Shown here: positions 23,214 to 32,391 of the stretch, one piece after another
Position numbering within the stretch: the stretch's first letter is position 1
Layout of the letters: every line of letters starts with the position of its first letter
DNA from: Bacteroidia bacterium
Lineage (GTDB): Bacteria; Bacteroidota; Bacteroidia; Flavobacteriales; Flavobacteriaceae
Reading direction: 5' to 3'
Assembly (NCBI GenBank): GCA_030427865.1
Contig: JAUICK010000004.1
Location: forward strand, 62,001-126,000
Length of the DNA: 64,000 nucleotides
Program-made: the position numbers and the translations under genes
Notes under the pieces: generated by a model
Database searches by the model: none
What the model was told of the DNA's origin: nothing
Seen by the model: the letters and a program-made list of their open reading frames with translations, nothing else

Positions 23214-24080
23214 TTAGTTATTCAAAGCCTCGGCTCCACCAACAATCTCTAAGATTTCGTTTGTAATTGCTGCTTGACGTGCTTTATTGTAGGTTAATAA
23301 CAACTCATCTCTTAACTCTGTTGCATTGTCTGTTGCTTTGTGCATTGCTGTCATACGTGCTCCGTGTTCTGAAGCAAAACTATCTCTAACACCTTTGTAT
23401 AATTGTGTTTTTAATGACTTTGGTATCAAAGCCTCAACAATTTCTAATTTTGATGGCTCAAAAATATAATCAGAATTTACAGCAGATGCATCTCCACCTT
23501 CAATTGGTTTAATTGGTAAGAACTGCTCTACTTGTGGCAACTGAGTAGCCGCATTTTTAAATTGATTGTAAACCAATTCAATTTTATCATACGTCCCTTC
23601 AGCAAATAAACTCATTAACTTTTCTGCAATTGCAGCAACATTATCAAAAGTCAAATCGTCGAAAATATCATTTCTTGTTGCAATAACATTAAATTGTTTA
23701 GCTAATGCGTCTGCACCTTTTTTACCTATCGAAAAAATATCTACTGCTACATTACTGTATTTCTCTTCTACAGTTTTAATAACTTCTTTGGCAATTGATG
23801 AATTAAATCCACCACATAAACCTCTGTTAGAAGTTACTACCACTAATAAAACTTTAGAAACTTCTCTTTGAGTAGAATATACACCTCCAGCGTCACTATC
23901 TAAAGTTGCGCTTAAATTTTGCAACAATTCAGTTAGTTTAGATGAATACGGTCTCATTGCCGTAATTGCATCTTGAGCTTTTTTCAACTTTGCAGCAGAA
24001 ACCATTTTCATGGCAGATGTAATCTGCATTGTTGATTTAATAGAAGTAATTCTATTACGTATTTCTTTTAAGTTTGCCAT
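23214..24080 (-). CDS. atpG: F1Fo ATP synthase gamma subunit
   Basis: The 288-residue central-stalk subunit. The N-terminal helix MANLKEIRNRITSIKSTMQITSAMKMVSAAKLKKAQ and the C-terminal helix RMTAMHKATDNATELRDELLLTYNKARQAAITNEILEIVGGAEAL are the two halves of the rotating coiled coil. GLCGGFNSSIAKEV lies between them. It is the last gene of the atp run, 70 bp after atpA. The gap contains short TTAGTTTTTAG-type repeats. Confidence 0.97.
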   Translation of the reverse strand: MANLKEIRNRITSIKSTMQITSAMKMVSAAKLKKAQDAITAMRPYSSKLTELLQNLSATLDSDAGGVYSTQREVSKVLLVVVTSNRGLCGGFNSSIAKEVIKTVEEKYSNVAVDIFSIGKKGADALAKQFNVIATRNDIFDDLTFDNVAAIAEKLMSLFAEGTYDKIELVYNQFKNAATQLPQVEQFLPIKPIEGGDASAVNSDYIFEPSKLEIVEALIPKSLKTQLYKGVRDSFASEHGARMTAMHKATDNATELRDELLLTYNKARQAAITNEILEIVGGAEALNN

Positions 24081-24082
24081 TT

Positions 24083-24122
24083 CTTAGTTTTTAGTTATTA
24101 GTTTTTAGTTGTTAGTTTTTAA
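24083..24122. repeat. Short tandem TAGTTTTTAGTTR repeats between atpA and atpG
   Basis: The stretch reads as repeated units of TTAGTTTTTAGTTA/G (minus-strand AACTAAAAACTAA). Low-complexity heptamer-like repeats of this type are frequent between flavobacterial genes. No role is visible. Confidence 0.6.
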
Positions 24123-24150
24123 TCGCTAACCTCTAAAACCTAAAGTCTAA

Positions 24151-25728
24151 TTAAGCAAAATGCTTAGTTATCTCTACTGCTGCTGCTTCTAAAACAGAAG
24201 TAGCTTCATCGGTTAATTTACCTGATTTTAATACGTCTAAAGTATCTCTATGTTTTGCGTTTAAGTAATCGATATAATCTTTCTCGAATTTCTTTACTTT
24301 ATCAACAGGAACGTCTTTTAACAAGTTTTTAGAACCTGCATAGATAATTGCTATTTGATCTTCTACTGCGAAAGGATCGTTTTGAGCTTGCTTTAAAATT
24401 TCAACATTACGTTGTCCTTTAGAAATTACACTCATAGTAGCTGCATCTAAATCAGAACCAAACTTAGCAAACGCTTCTAATTCTCTAAACTGAGCTTGAT
24501 CTAATTTTAATGTACCAGATACTTTTTTCATTGATTTAATCTGTGCATTACCACCAACACGAGATACAGAAATACCTACGTTAATTGCTGGACGAACACC
24601 AGAGTTAAATAAATCTCCATCTAAGAAAATTTGTCCATCTGTAATCGAAATTACGTTTGTTGGAATATATGCTGATACGTCTCCTGCTTGTGTTTCGATA
24701 ATTGGTAATGCAGTTAAAGAACCTCCCCCTTTTACGATACTTTTTAAAGAATCTGGTAAATCGTTCATTTCGCTTGCAATCTTATCATCATTAATTACTT
24801 TTGCAGCACGCTCTAATAATCTTGAGTGTAAGTAAAATACATCACCAGGATAAGCCTCACGTCCTGGAGGTCTTCTTAATAATAAAGAAATTTCACGGTA
24901 TGCAACAGCTTGTTTAGATAAATCATCATAAATAATTAAAGCTGGTCTACCTGTGTCTCTAAAATATTCTCCAATTGCAGCTCCTGCAAATGGTGCATAA
25001 ACCTGCATTGCTGCTGGATCTGATGCATTTGCTGCTACAATTGTTGTATATGCTAAAGCGCCTCTTTCTTCTAACATATTTGCAATTGCTGCAACTGTAG
25101 ATGCTTTTTGTCCTACTGCAACATAGATACAATACACTGGCTCTCCAGCATCGTAAAATTCTTTTTGATTTAAGATGGTATCAATAGCAACTGTAGATTT
25201 ACCTGTTTGACGGTCTCCAATAATTAACTCACGTTGACCTCTACCAACAGGAATCATTGCATCAATAGATTTGATACCTGTTTGTAATGGTTCTGTTACT
25301 GGCTCTCTAAAAATTACCCCAGGAGCTCTACGCTCTAAAGGCATTTGAAAAGTTTTACCTGTAATTGGTCCTTTACCATCAATTGGGTTTCCTAAAGTAT
25401 CTAACACACGTCCTACAACTCCTTCTCCTGCTTGTAAAGAAGCAATACGTTCTGTACGTTTTACAGTAGAACCTTCTTTAATAGAAGTAGAAGCTCCTAA
25501 TAATACAACACCTGCATTGTCTTCTTCTAAATTTAGTACAATACCTTCTAATCCGTTCTCGAATTCTACTAACTCTCCGTATTGAACATTAGAAAGACCG
25601 TAAACACGAGCAATTCCATCTCCTACTTGTAACACAGTTCCTACTTCATTTAAAGTAGCTTTTGCTTCAAAATTTGTTAACTGTTGTTTTAAAATTGCTG
25701 ATACTTCAGCTGGTTTAATACTTGCCAT
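24151..25728 (-). CDS. atpA: F1Fo ATP synthase alpha subunit
   Basis: The 525-residue nucleotide-binding, non-catalytic subunit. It has a P-loop [15 protein letters not shown] (~170), the arginine-finger region [47 protein letters not shown], and the alpha signature [17 protein letters not shown]. Length is normal. It lies 21 bp after atpH. The partner catalytic beta subunit (atpD) is not in this window. Confidence 0.99.
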   Translation of the reverse strand: MASIKPAEVSAILKQQLTNFEAKATLNEVGTVLQVGDGIARVYGLSNVQYGELVEFENGLEGIVLNLEEDNAGVVLLGASTSIKEGSTVKRTERIASLQAGEGVVGRVLDTLGNPIDGKGPITGKTFQMPLERRAPGVIFREPVTEPLQTGIKSIDAMIPVGRGQRELIIGDRQTGKSTVAIDTILNQKEFYDAGEPVYCIYVAVGQKASTVAAIANMLEERGALAYTTIVAANASDPAAMQVYAPFAGAAIGEYFRDTGRPALIIYDDLSKQAVAYREISLLLRRPPGREAYPGDVFYLHSRLLERAAKVINDDKIASEMNDLPDSLKSIVKGGGSLTALPIIETQAGDVSAYIPTNVISITDGQIFLDGDLFNSGVRPAINVGISVSRVGGNAQIKSMKKVSGTLKLDQAQFRELEAFAKFGSDLDAATMSVISKGQRNVEILKQAQNDPFAVEDQIAIIYAGSKNLLKDVPVDKVKKFEKDYIDYLNAKHRDTLDVLKSGKLTDEATSVLEAAAVEITKHFA

Positions 25729-25749
25729 CTTTTATAATTTGATGTATTA

Positions 25750-26307
25750 TTAAATTTTTGGAATGTAATGACTGTTGTCAAATTCCTTTTTCAATTCGTT
25801 TAAATAATTTGAGATGCTTGCATCATACTGCACATCTCCTACACGTAAAATAAATCCGCCTAAAATATCTGGATTAATTACGTTTTCTAAATTTGCTTTT
25901 TCTCCTGTAAGAGAAATTATTTTATCTAAAACTTGCTTTTCTACTTCTTTTGTTAAAGGCACTGCAGTAGTAACTCTTGCAACTTGTGTATGTTTTAAGT
26001 GATCAAAAACAATTGCGTATTGTTTTGAAACACTATGTAACATTGCTATTCTTTTATTGTCTTCTAATAAATGGAATAAGCCAAGTGTAATATGATTTAC
26101 TTTACCATCAAATAATGCGTTTAACACATTCATTTTATCTGATGATTTAACAATAGGGCTTTTTAACATTACTTCTAACTCACTATTTTCTGAAATAGTA
26201 GAAGCAATTAAAGACATATCATCATTTACTACAGATTCTGATTTAGAATCTGTTGCAAGATTTAAGATTGCTTTGGCGTAACGTAATGCTGCTCTTGCGT
26301 CTTTCAT
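25750..26307 (-). CDS. atpH: F1Fo ATP synthase delta subunit
   Basis: A 185-residue peripheral-stalk subunit (OSCP/delta family). The N-terminal helical domain contains RAALRYAKAILNLA, and the C-terminal signature is NPDILGGFILRVGDVQYDASISNYLNELKKEF. It lies 7 bp after atpF. Confidence 0.96.
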   Translation of the reverse strand: MKDARAALRYAKAILNLATDSKSESVVNDDMSLIASTISENSELEVMLKSPIVKSSDKMNVLNALFDGKVNHITLGLFHLLEDNKRIAMLHSVSKQYAIVFDHLKHTQVARVTTAVPLTKEVEKQVLDKIISLTGEKANLENVINPDILGGFILRVGDVQYDASISNYLNELKKEFDNSHYIPKI

Positions 26308-26314
26308 ACTTTGC

Positions 26315-26815
26315 TTAGTTTAAAGTAACGTCTTTTAAGATTCCTTCAACTAATTTAAGTTGATCTTTCTTATTAGATAATTCCTTTTTAATTACAGATT
26401 CTGCAATACCAATAGATAATTCTGCAACGTTCTTTTTTATTTCTGCTAAAGCAGCTTGCTTTTCTTGAACGATTGAAGCCTGTGCATTTTCAATTAATTT
26501 GGTCGTTACTTCTTTTGCATCTTCTTTAGCTTCTGCAATCATTTTATCTCTAATATCTCTTGCTTCTTTCATCATTGCATCACGCTCTGCTCTAGCTTCT
26601 TTTACTAATTTTGCATTATCTGCTTGTAAGTTTTGCATTTCTTTACGTGCATTTTCTGCTGCTGCTAAAGCATCTTCAATTCCAGATTCTCTTTCATTTA
26701 AAGAGTTTAAAATTGGTTTCCAAGCAAACTTTACCATTAAACCAATTAATGCTAATAATAAAATTGTTTGAACAATGAATAACCCTGGTGAAAAATCGTT
26801 TAATAATGCTTCCAT
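26315..26815 (-). CDS. atpF: F1Fo ATP synthase b subunit
   Basis: A 166-residue stator subunit. One N-terminal membrane helix (FIVQTILLLALIGLMVKFAW) is followed by a long Ala/Glu/Lys coiled coil (residues ~35-150) that reaches F1. It is preceded, after atpE, by a 102-bp gap holding a strong hairpin. Confidence 0.97.
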   Translation of the reverse strand: MEALLNDFSPGLFIVQTILLLALIGLMVKFAWKPILNSLNERESGIEDALAAAENARKEMQNLQADNAKLVKEARAERDAMMKEARDIRDKMIAEAKEDAKEVTTKLIENAQASIVQEKQAALAEIKKNVAELSIGIAESVIKKELSNKKDQLKLVEGILKDVTLN

Positions 26816-26859
26816 TCTATAAACTATTTAGTTTTTGTATATATTTTTTGTTTAATTTT

Positions 26860-26901
26860 AAAAATAGGTTCTGTAACCAACCGTTACAGAATCCTATTTT
26901 T
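26860..26901 (-). promoter_or_regulatory. Long hairpin between atpE and atpF
   Basis: AAAAATAGGTTCTGTAAC (26860-26877) pairs with GTTACAGAATCCTATTTTT (26883-26901) with one bulged base. On the minus transcript it comes just after atpE and is followed by an A/T run. It could be a partial terminator or an RNA-stabilising 3' end that raises atpE expression relative to downstream genes, since the c-ring needs many copies. Role inferred. Confidence 0.6.
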
Positions 26902-26917
26902 GTCTTGTTGGATTATA

Positions 26918-27130
<213 letters not shown>

Positions 27131-27144
27131 TTAAACAAACTTGA

Positions 27145-28281
27145 TTAATGATGTTCGTCGTGATCTTCAACTGCCATACCAATAAATAATGCGGAAAGCA
27201 TTGTAAAGATATACGCCTGTAAAAAAGCCACTAAAACCTCAATTAATATTATTAAAAATGATAACACTACAGATAAAAATGTTGCTCCAGCAACACCTAT
27301 AGACTGTTTAAGTGTAAACATAATTGCTATTAAACTCATTACCACAATATGACCTGCAGTTATATTTGCAAACAAACGCACTAATAAAGAAAATGGTTTA
27401 ATTAGCATAGCTCCAGCTAATTCTATAATTGCTAAAACTGGTCGAATTAAAACAGGAACCCCAGGCATCCAAACCATATGCATCCAATAACCTTTTGTCC
27501 CACTTACAGAATATATAACTAACGTAAATATTGCTAACGCTGCAGTGACAGCTATTTGACCTGTGACATTAAATCCAAATGGCATCATACCTAATAAATT
27601 CAAAGCCCAAATAAAAAAGAATACTGTTAACAAGTACCCTGTAAACCTTCTGTAATGTTTAGCTCCAATATTTGGTTTTGCAATTTCATCACGAACATAC
27701 AATACCAAAGGTTCTAAAACTCTTGAGAAACCTGTAGGAATCTTCTTTGTTTTATATTGTTTAGCCAATCTTGAAAACCAGAAAAATAATAGTAAACCAA
27801 CCAATAACATGCCAACTACGCTTTTAGTAATAGAAAAGTCTAATACTTTGTGTGCATTTGTAGCATGATGTGTGTCATCAAAAGAAACTGTTGCAGCTCC
27901 TTTATCTAATTCATAAATTTTTGAATGAATTTTAGCGAATTTTAATCCTTTTTTCTCAACAATTACGTGACCATCATCATTGTGATGAAATTCTGACGAC
28001 ATAAACGTTACCAAGCCTTCACTTGTCCATAGAATTACTGGCAAAGGAAAACCAACATGATGTCTTTTACCATCATCACCCGTATAAGAATATAAAGAAA
28101 AATCGTGAGAATCTTTAACGTGATGTTTAATATAAGCCTCTACCTCTTCTTTCGTATTTACACGACCTCCATCATTTTGATTGTCGTGCTTTTTATCAGA
28201 TCCTGAAGCAAAACCAACTGAAGTAAAGAGGGTTATTGCTGCTATTAAAAGAAACTTGATTGTTTTTTGTGCAATCTTCAT
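27145..28281 (-). CDS. atpB: F1Fo ATP synthase a subunit
   Basis: A 378-residue subunit a, which forms the proton half-channels. The first ~150 residues are a Bacteroidota-type extension with a signal-like segment (FLLIAAITLFTSVGFASG) and a His/Asp-rich periplasmic part (GSDKKHDNQND, KHHVKDSHDF). The channel domain follows, with the essential Arg in IKPFSLLVRLFANITAGHIV. The C-terminus is also His-rich (EDHDEHH). A -7 promoter element precedes it, so the atp genes can be expressed apart from the upstream porW/bactofilin genes. Confidence 0.97.
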   Translation of the reverse strand: MKIAQKTIKFLLIAAITLFTSVGFASGSDKKHDNQNDGGRVNTKEEVEAYIKHHVKDSHDFSLYSYTGDDGKRHHVGFPLPVILWTSEGLVTFMSSEFHHNDDGHVIVEKKGLKFAKIHSKIYELDKGAATVSFDDTHHATNAHKVLDFSITKSVVGMLLVGLLLFFWFSRLAKQYKTKKIPTGFSRVLEPLVLYVRDEIAKPNIGAKHYRRFTGYLLTVFFFIWALNLLGMMPFGFNVTGQIAVTAALAIFTLVIYSVSGTKGYWMHMVWMPGVPVLIRPVLAIIELAGAMLIKPFSLLVRLFANITAGHIVVMSLIAIMFTLKQSIGVAGATFLSVVLSFLIILIEVLVAFLQAYIFTMLSALFIGMAVEDHDEHH

Positions 28282-28309
28282 TGTTAAAATACGCTTTCTA
28301 AATTCGGCG

Positions 28310-28317
28310 CAAAGATA
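28310..28317 (-). promoter_or_regulatory. -7 element TATCTTTG upstream of atpB
   Basis: Minus-strand TATCTTTG lies 28 nt before the atpB ATG at 28281, in an 80-bp gap within the otherwise tightly packed run. Confidence 0.6.
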
Positions 28318-28361
28318 GGCAATAATTCAAAATGACAAATGTTTTTTTAAGCTATTTTTTA

Positions 28362-28751
28362 TTATTGTTTTTTCTTCAAAATTTTTACAATAAAAACAGC
28401 TTCTGTTAATAAAAATATAATCATTGGAACAAACAGAGAGATTCTTGTATTGTAAGATAAATTGTCTTCTGTAAATATTGATTTATAAAAGATTATGCAA
28501 AAAAGAATCAACTTTAAAACAATAGTCACTAAATATATAAAACCTAATTGATCAAAAAATTTATCAACAGTTGAAAGTACTAAAAAATTGATGCAAATTA
28601 ATAGTGAAAAAGCAAGGTGAAATAAGTAAATTTTTTTTAGTGAAAAAGGTAATTGTATGCTTTGATTTTCTATGACATAGTTGTGGAGAGAAAAGCTTAC
28701 AAAAAATAAAACAAAGAAAACAACAGAAAAAACAAGAATATTCTTAATCAT
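28362..28751 (-). CDS. DUF6168-like membrane protein of the atp locus
   Basis: A 129-residue protein with four hydrophobic helices (about 5-25, 45-62, 70-92 and 103-122) and a basic C-terminus KILKKKQ. It occupies the place of AtpI/UncI in other atp operons and overlaps the AtpZ-like gene by 8 bp. It resembles the family listed as DUF6168 in flavobacteria. A role in ATP synthase assembly is inferred from position only. Confidence 0.7.
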   Translation of the reverse strand: MIKNILVFSVVFFVLFFVSFSLHNYVIENQSIQLPFSLKKIYLFHLAFSLLICINFLVLSTVDKFFDQLGFIYLVTIVLKLILFCIIFYKSIFTEDNLSYNTRISLFVPMIIFLLTEAVFIVKILKKKQ

Positions 28752-28962
28752 TAATTTTATTGGCTTGTTTTATTAACGAATACATCGCTAAAAAGATAGC
28801 TATTAAAGTGATAGTTTCTGTTAAAAACGTGGTTTCGAACTTAGTATCTAACCATTTTCCAAATAAAAAACCCAGATAAATAGTTAACCCCATTTGCAAA
28901 CCTGCACCAGAGAGTGCTAATGCTTTATGAAGCGGTTTTTTCTGAGTGTCTTTTTTGGTCAT
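28744..28962 (-). CDS. AtpZ/AtpI-family protein
   Basis: A 72-residue protein with two membrane helices, typical of AtpZ. The signature is LALSGAGLQMGLTIYLGFLFGKWLDTKFETT. AtpZ/AtpI proteins help assemble the c-ring or supply magnesium to the synthase, depending on species. The start overlaps the bactofilin end by 38 bp and the end overlaps the DUF6168 start by 8 bp. Confidence 0.85.
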   Translation of the reverse strand: MTKKDTQKKPLHKALALSGAGLQMGLTIYLGFLFGKWLDTKFETTFLTETITLIAIFLAMYSLIKQANKIND

Positions 28963-29341
28963 TAGATGTGTTAAGTTCTTTTACTGCACCTTTCATTGTA
29001 CAAGTTGCGTTAAACGAAGCGCCTGGTTCTACAGAAAGTTTTCCAATAACTACATCTCCAGAAATATCTGCTGTAGTTTTAATAGTTAATGTATTTGAAA
29101 CAGATAATTCTCCTGCAAATTTACCTTCAATATCGGCATTGTTTGCCTCTACTTTTCCTTTAATTAAGCCATCTACACCAATAATTACGCGTCCGTTTGT
29201 AATTAATGTTCCTTCTAAAGTTCCATCAATTCTAAAATCTCCATCAGATTTTATATCTCCAACAATTGTTGTGTTTTTAGCTACAACATTTCTTTCCATA
29301 ATTTTAGGTTTTTGTGGTTTTTTGTCTTTATTACTAAACAT
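28925..29341 (-). CDS. Bactofilin (polymer-forming cytoskeletal protein)
   Basis: A 138-residue bactofilin. The core is a right-handed beta-helix of ~6-residue strands, visible as NTTIVGDIKSDGDFRIDGTLEGTLITNGRVIIGVDGLIKGKVEANNADIEGKFAG. The flexible N- and C-termini are charged. Bactofilins polymerise without nucleotide and organise envelope processes. It starts next to the porW/sprE stop and overlaps the AtpZ-like gene, an arrangement kept in flavobacteria. Confidence 0.93.
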   Translation of the reverse strand: MFSNKDKKPQKPKIMERNVVAKNTTIVGDIKSDGDFRIDGTLEGTLITNGRVIIGVDGLIKGKVEANNADIEGKFAGELSVSNTLTIKTTADISGDVVIGKLSVEPGASFNATCTMKGAVKELNTSNDQKRHSEKTAS

Positions 29342-29342
29342 T

Positions 29343-31559
29343 TTACTTACTTAATTGTTTAATTACTGCTTTTGCTTTTTTTCCTTCTTCAGTATTTCCA
29401 TAATTCACAGCAACGTATTCTAATGCAATTTTATACGATTTTTTATCTTTGTACTTCCCTATTGCATAGGCTTTTAGGAGTTCAAATTTAGGAATTAATT
29501 TTGAATTTTGAATTTTTGTCAAAATTTCATCAGTTTTAGAAACCGTTTCTTCGAATTTATTGTCTTTGTATAAGTAGTAAATTTCTTTGTATGTTTTCTC
29601 CAATTCGTTAACCTCTACTTCTTCTTTAATAACAGTATTTGGGTTTTGAATAATCTGAGCAAATTTTGTTTTTGGGTATTGCGTAAGAATTACATTTTTG
29701 TATACACTTGCTTTTGCTGTATTGTTTTGATGATTATAAATTTGATACAAATGCCAATTAATAGGAAGTATTAATTCTTTTTTAGGATTTAAATTTTCTA
29801 CCCTTTCTAACCTTTTAATTGCCAAAGCAGTATCTTTAAATTGTTCTTTGTAAATTAATCCTAATTCGTACAAAGCTTGATTTCTATCTAATTTTAAAGT
29901 GTCTATTACTTTTTTATTTGTTGGAATCGTTTTTATATAGCTTGCTAAATCGTAACGTGTACTTTTTTGATTGACTTGAGTGGAGTCTTTTGTGTTAGAT
30001 GTATTTATTTTTGATGACCATCTCCAATCATCAGCTAACTTTCTATTTCCCCAAATTTTTGTGAATTCTGTTTTACCAAAATTCAGTGATTGCGAGTTAT
30101 AGAAATACCATTTTCCTTTGGTGTTTGATTGTAAAGAGTTTCCGCCAAAAGAACTTCCAAATGCTTGCTGATTTAATTTTAATTGTGCAGCTTCTTCATC
30201 TTTCTTCTTTAAATTGTTAATATATTTTTGAAAATAGGCTTCTTGATCTGTTTTAGAAAGCGATGCAATTTTTAAAATACTGTCATTTTTACTAATTAAA
30301 TTTTCATAGTTAATTAACGAAGCTAAATTTTTATGTTTTCTCTTTATTCTTCTAATTCTTAAATTTAATGTATCTGTTGATACTTGTAAAACACTATCGT
30401 AATAAGAATTAGCCGTTAAATATTTAGAATCTTTAAAATGTAAATCTCCTAATTTCTCGTAAGTAAATGTTTTTTGCTTTTCACTTCCATTAGATTTTAG
30501 TGATTTATTGTAAGCCTGAACTGCTAACTGTGTACTATCATTTGCTTGATGTAAAACACCTGTTTGATAATACAATTCATCTAAATATGTTTTATTGTCT
30601 CTATCTTTTATTAAAGCATACATTCTGTCTAACACATTAACTCTTGATGAATCATTAGTTGTGTTTTTTGCAATTTCTATATTGGCATGAATCTTATATT
30701 TGTAAGGTGCTTTTTTAAAGTTAACAATTTTATTAAATACTAAAACAGCAGAATCTTTTTTGTTTTCTGCACTGTATAATTGACCTAAAATAAATAAATT
30801 TCTGGCTCCTTGATCTTTATTCTTTAAAGTTCTTGTGGCTTTTATTAAATGCTCTTTTACCTTTTCTATACTATCTGTTTTTACATATGCCATTGCTAAT
30901 GCAGTATGTGCTTGTTCTTTAATTTCTTCAGGTAAATTTTCTTCTTGTCCTTTTCTTATTTCTAACAAAAGCTTTAAAGATTCTATTGCCAATTCTTCAT
31001 TATCTATTCTAATGTTGGCTTTAGCTCTCCAAATTTTAGTTTCGTTAATTAAATTAGCATATGGGTAACTTGCTATAATGTAATTAAAGGCCTCTATTGC
31101 TGGAATAAAACGTTGCTCATAGTAACGAGCTTTACCCAATAAAAGATAAGCATCATCTATTTGATTATTGCGTTCTATACCATTAATATTCATACCATGT
31201 TTCTGAATTGCTTTTACTGCTTTTTCTTCGGCAATACCAAATGGTGTAGAGGCTTTTTTCTCTTCTTTTTTAGTATCTCCAAAACCAGCGCCTATACCTG
31301 AGTTGTATTTTGGAATTACAATTTTATCTTCCTGAAATTTAATAGGCTCTATGGGTAATTGCTGAAACCAATCGTCTTTATAATTATCGTTTATTGCTTT
31401 AATTCCTTTATTAAAGGCTTCTTTACCATTAAATAACACATTAAATTTTGTATTTAAAGAGTGCCAATTTCTTCTAATAACAGTATCTTTTTTTGTACTA
31501 CAAGAATATAATACAGCAAATACTAAAAGGATGAATATTATTTTTTTAGTGTATTTCAC
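29343..31559 (-). CDS. porW: PorW/SprE-type TPR lipoprotein of type IX secretion and gliding
   Basis: A 738-residue lipoprotein. The lipobox is VLYSC with Cys20, followed by STKKDTVIRRNWHSLNTKFNVLFNGKEAF, the family-typical start. The rest is a series of TPR-like helical repeats (for example DDAYLLLGKARYYEQRFIPAIEAFNYI near 130-165, and more to the C-terminus). PorW (Porphyromonas) and SprE (Flavobacterium) are outer-membrane-associated proteins needed for T9SS, and SprE also for gliding. The T9SS substrates at 5549 and 60074 depend on this pathway. It heads the run into bactofilin and the atp genes. Confidence 0.88.
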   Translation of the reverse strand: MKYTKKIIFILLVFAVLYSCSTKKDTVIRRNWHSLNTKFNVLFNGKEAFNKGIKAINDNYKDDWFQQLPIEPIKFQEDKIVIPKYNSGIGAGFGDTKKEEKKASTPFGIAEEKAVKAIQKHGMNINGIERNNQIDDAYLLLGKARYYEQRFIPAIEAFNYIIASYPYANLINETKIWRAKANIRIDNEELAIESLKLLLEIRKGQEENLPEEIKEQAHTALAMAYVKTDSIEKVKEHLIKATRTLKNKDQGARNLFILGQLYSAENKKDSAVLVFNKIVNFKKAPYKYKIHANIEIAKNTTNDSSRVNVLDRMYALIKDRDNKTYLDELYYQTGVLHQANDSTQLAVQAYNKSLKSNGSEKQKTFTYEKLGDLHFKDSKYLTANSYYDSVLQVSTDTLNLRIRRIKRKHKNLASLINYENLISKNDSILKIASLSKTDQEAYFQKYINNLKKKDEEAAQLKLNQQAFGSSFGGNSLQSNTKGKWYFYNSQSLNFGKTEFTKIWGNRKLADDWRWSSKINTSNTKDSTQVNQKSTRYDLASYIKTIPTNKKVIDTLKLDRNQALYELGLIYKEQFKDTALAIKRLERVENLNPKKELILPINWHLYQIYNHQNNTAKASVYKNVILTQYPKTKFAQIIQNPNTVIKEEVEVNELEKTYKEIYYLYKDNKFEETVSKTDEILTKIQNSKLIPKFELLKAYAIGKYKDKKSYKIALEYVAVNYGNTEEGKKAKAVIKQLSK

Positions 31560-31689
31560 ACAAATAAATCTTAATTAAACGATTACTTTAAAAAGCTAAG
31601 AAACTAAAAAACTCTTATTTACAACTACTTTCTTTAAAAAATAGTATAAATAAGAGCGTAAAAATAGTAATAAAATAAGAATAGCCTAC

Positions 31690-32385
31690 TTATACAGAAA
31701 AATAGCTTTCTAATTCTTTTAAAGTTTCTGACGATGTTTTAATGTCTTTTACAACATTTCCTTTATCTAAAACTACAATTCTCTCGCAAACTTCTGTAAC
31801 ATGAGTTAAATCGTGACTTGAAATTAGAACTGTAATTTCTCTATTTTCTGTAAGTGTTTTAATAATTTTCTTTAATCGAATTTGAGTGGTTGGGTCTAAA
31901 TTGGCAAAAGGCTCATCTAAAATAACTACTTGCGGATTTCCCATCATTGCGGCAACAATACCTACTTTTTTCTGGTTTCCTTTACTTAAATCTCTTAGGT
32001 ATTTTTTCTTATCAAGAATTTCATCATTAAAAAACTCATCAAATTGTAATAAAAACTTGGTAACATCGGCCTTATTCATACCACGTAAATCACCTATAAA
32101 GTCGAAATATTCTTCTGGAGTTAAGTAACCTATTAAAAAAGATTCATCAATAAAAGAGCCTGTGAAATTTTTCCATTCTTCACTTTTATTTACTTGTATG
32201 TCGTTATTTACAATTGCGCCTGTTGTGGGTCTAATTAAATCCAATAAAATATTAAAATAAGTAGTTTTTCCTGCTCCATTATTACCTACCAAGCCAAAAC
32301 TTTGGCCTGTTGGAATTTCTAGTTCATCTATGTGCAATACTTCTGTTTTTCCGTATTTTTTAGAAAGTTGGGTGGTTTGTATCAT
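31690..32385 (-). CDS. ABC transporter ATP-binding protein
   Basis: A 231-residue ABC ATPase: Walker A GNNGAGKTT (~35), signature LSKGNQKKV (~135), Walker B VVILDEPFANLDP (~158) and switch His in LISSHDL. It lies 6 bp after the DUF5687 permease and must be its ATPase. The sequence type resembles drug/lipid export or Nat/Ccm-like two-gene exporters; the cargo is unknown. Confidence 0.92.
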   Translation of the reverse strand: MIQTTQLSKKYGKTEVLHIDELEIPTGQSFGLVGNNGAGKTTYFNILLDLIRPTTGAIVNNDIQVNKSEEWKNFTGSFIDESFLIGYLTPEEYFDFIGDLRGMNKADVTKFLLQFDEFFNDEILDKKKYLRDLSKGNQKKVGIVAAMMGNPQVVILDEPFANLDPTTQIRLKKIIKTLTENREITVLISSHDLTHVTEVCERIVVLDKGNVVKDIKTSSETLKELESYFSV

Positions 32386-32391
32386 TGTTTT

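Noticed and set aside
24083..24122. CRISPR-like short repeats between atpA and atpG
   Set aside because: The units are adjacent low-complexity TAGTTTTTAG repeats without spacers. No cas gene is present in the window.
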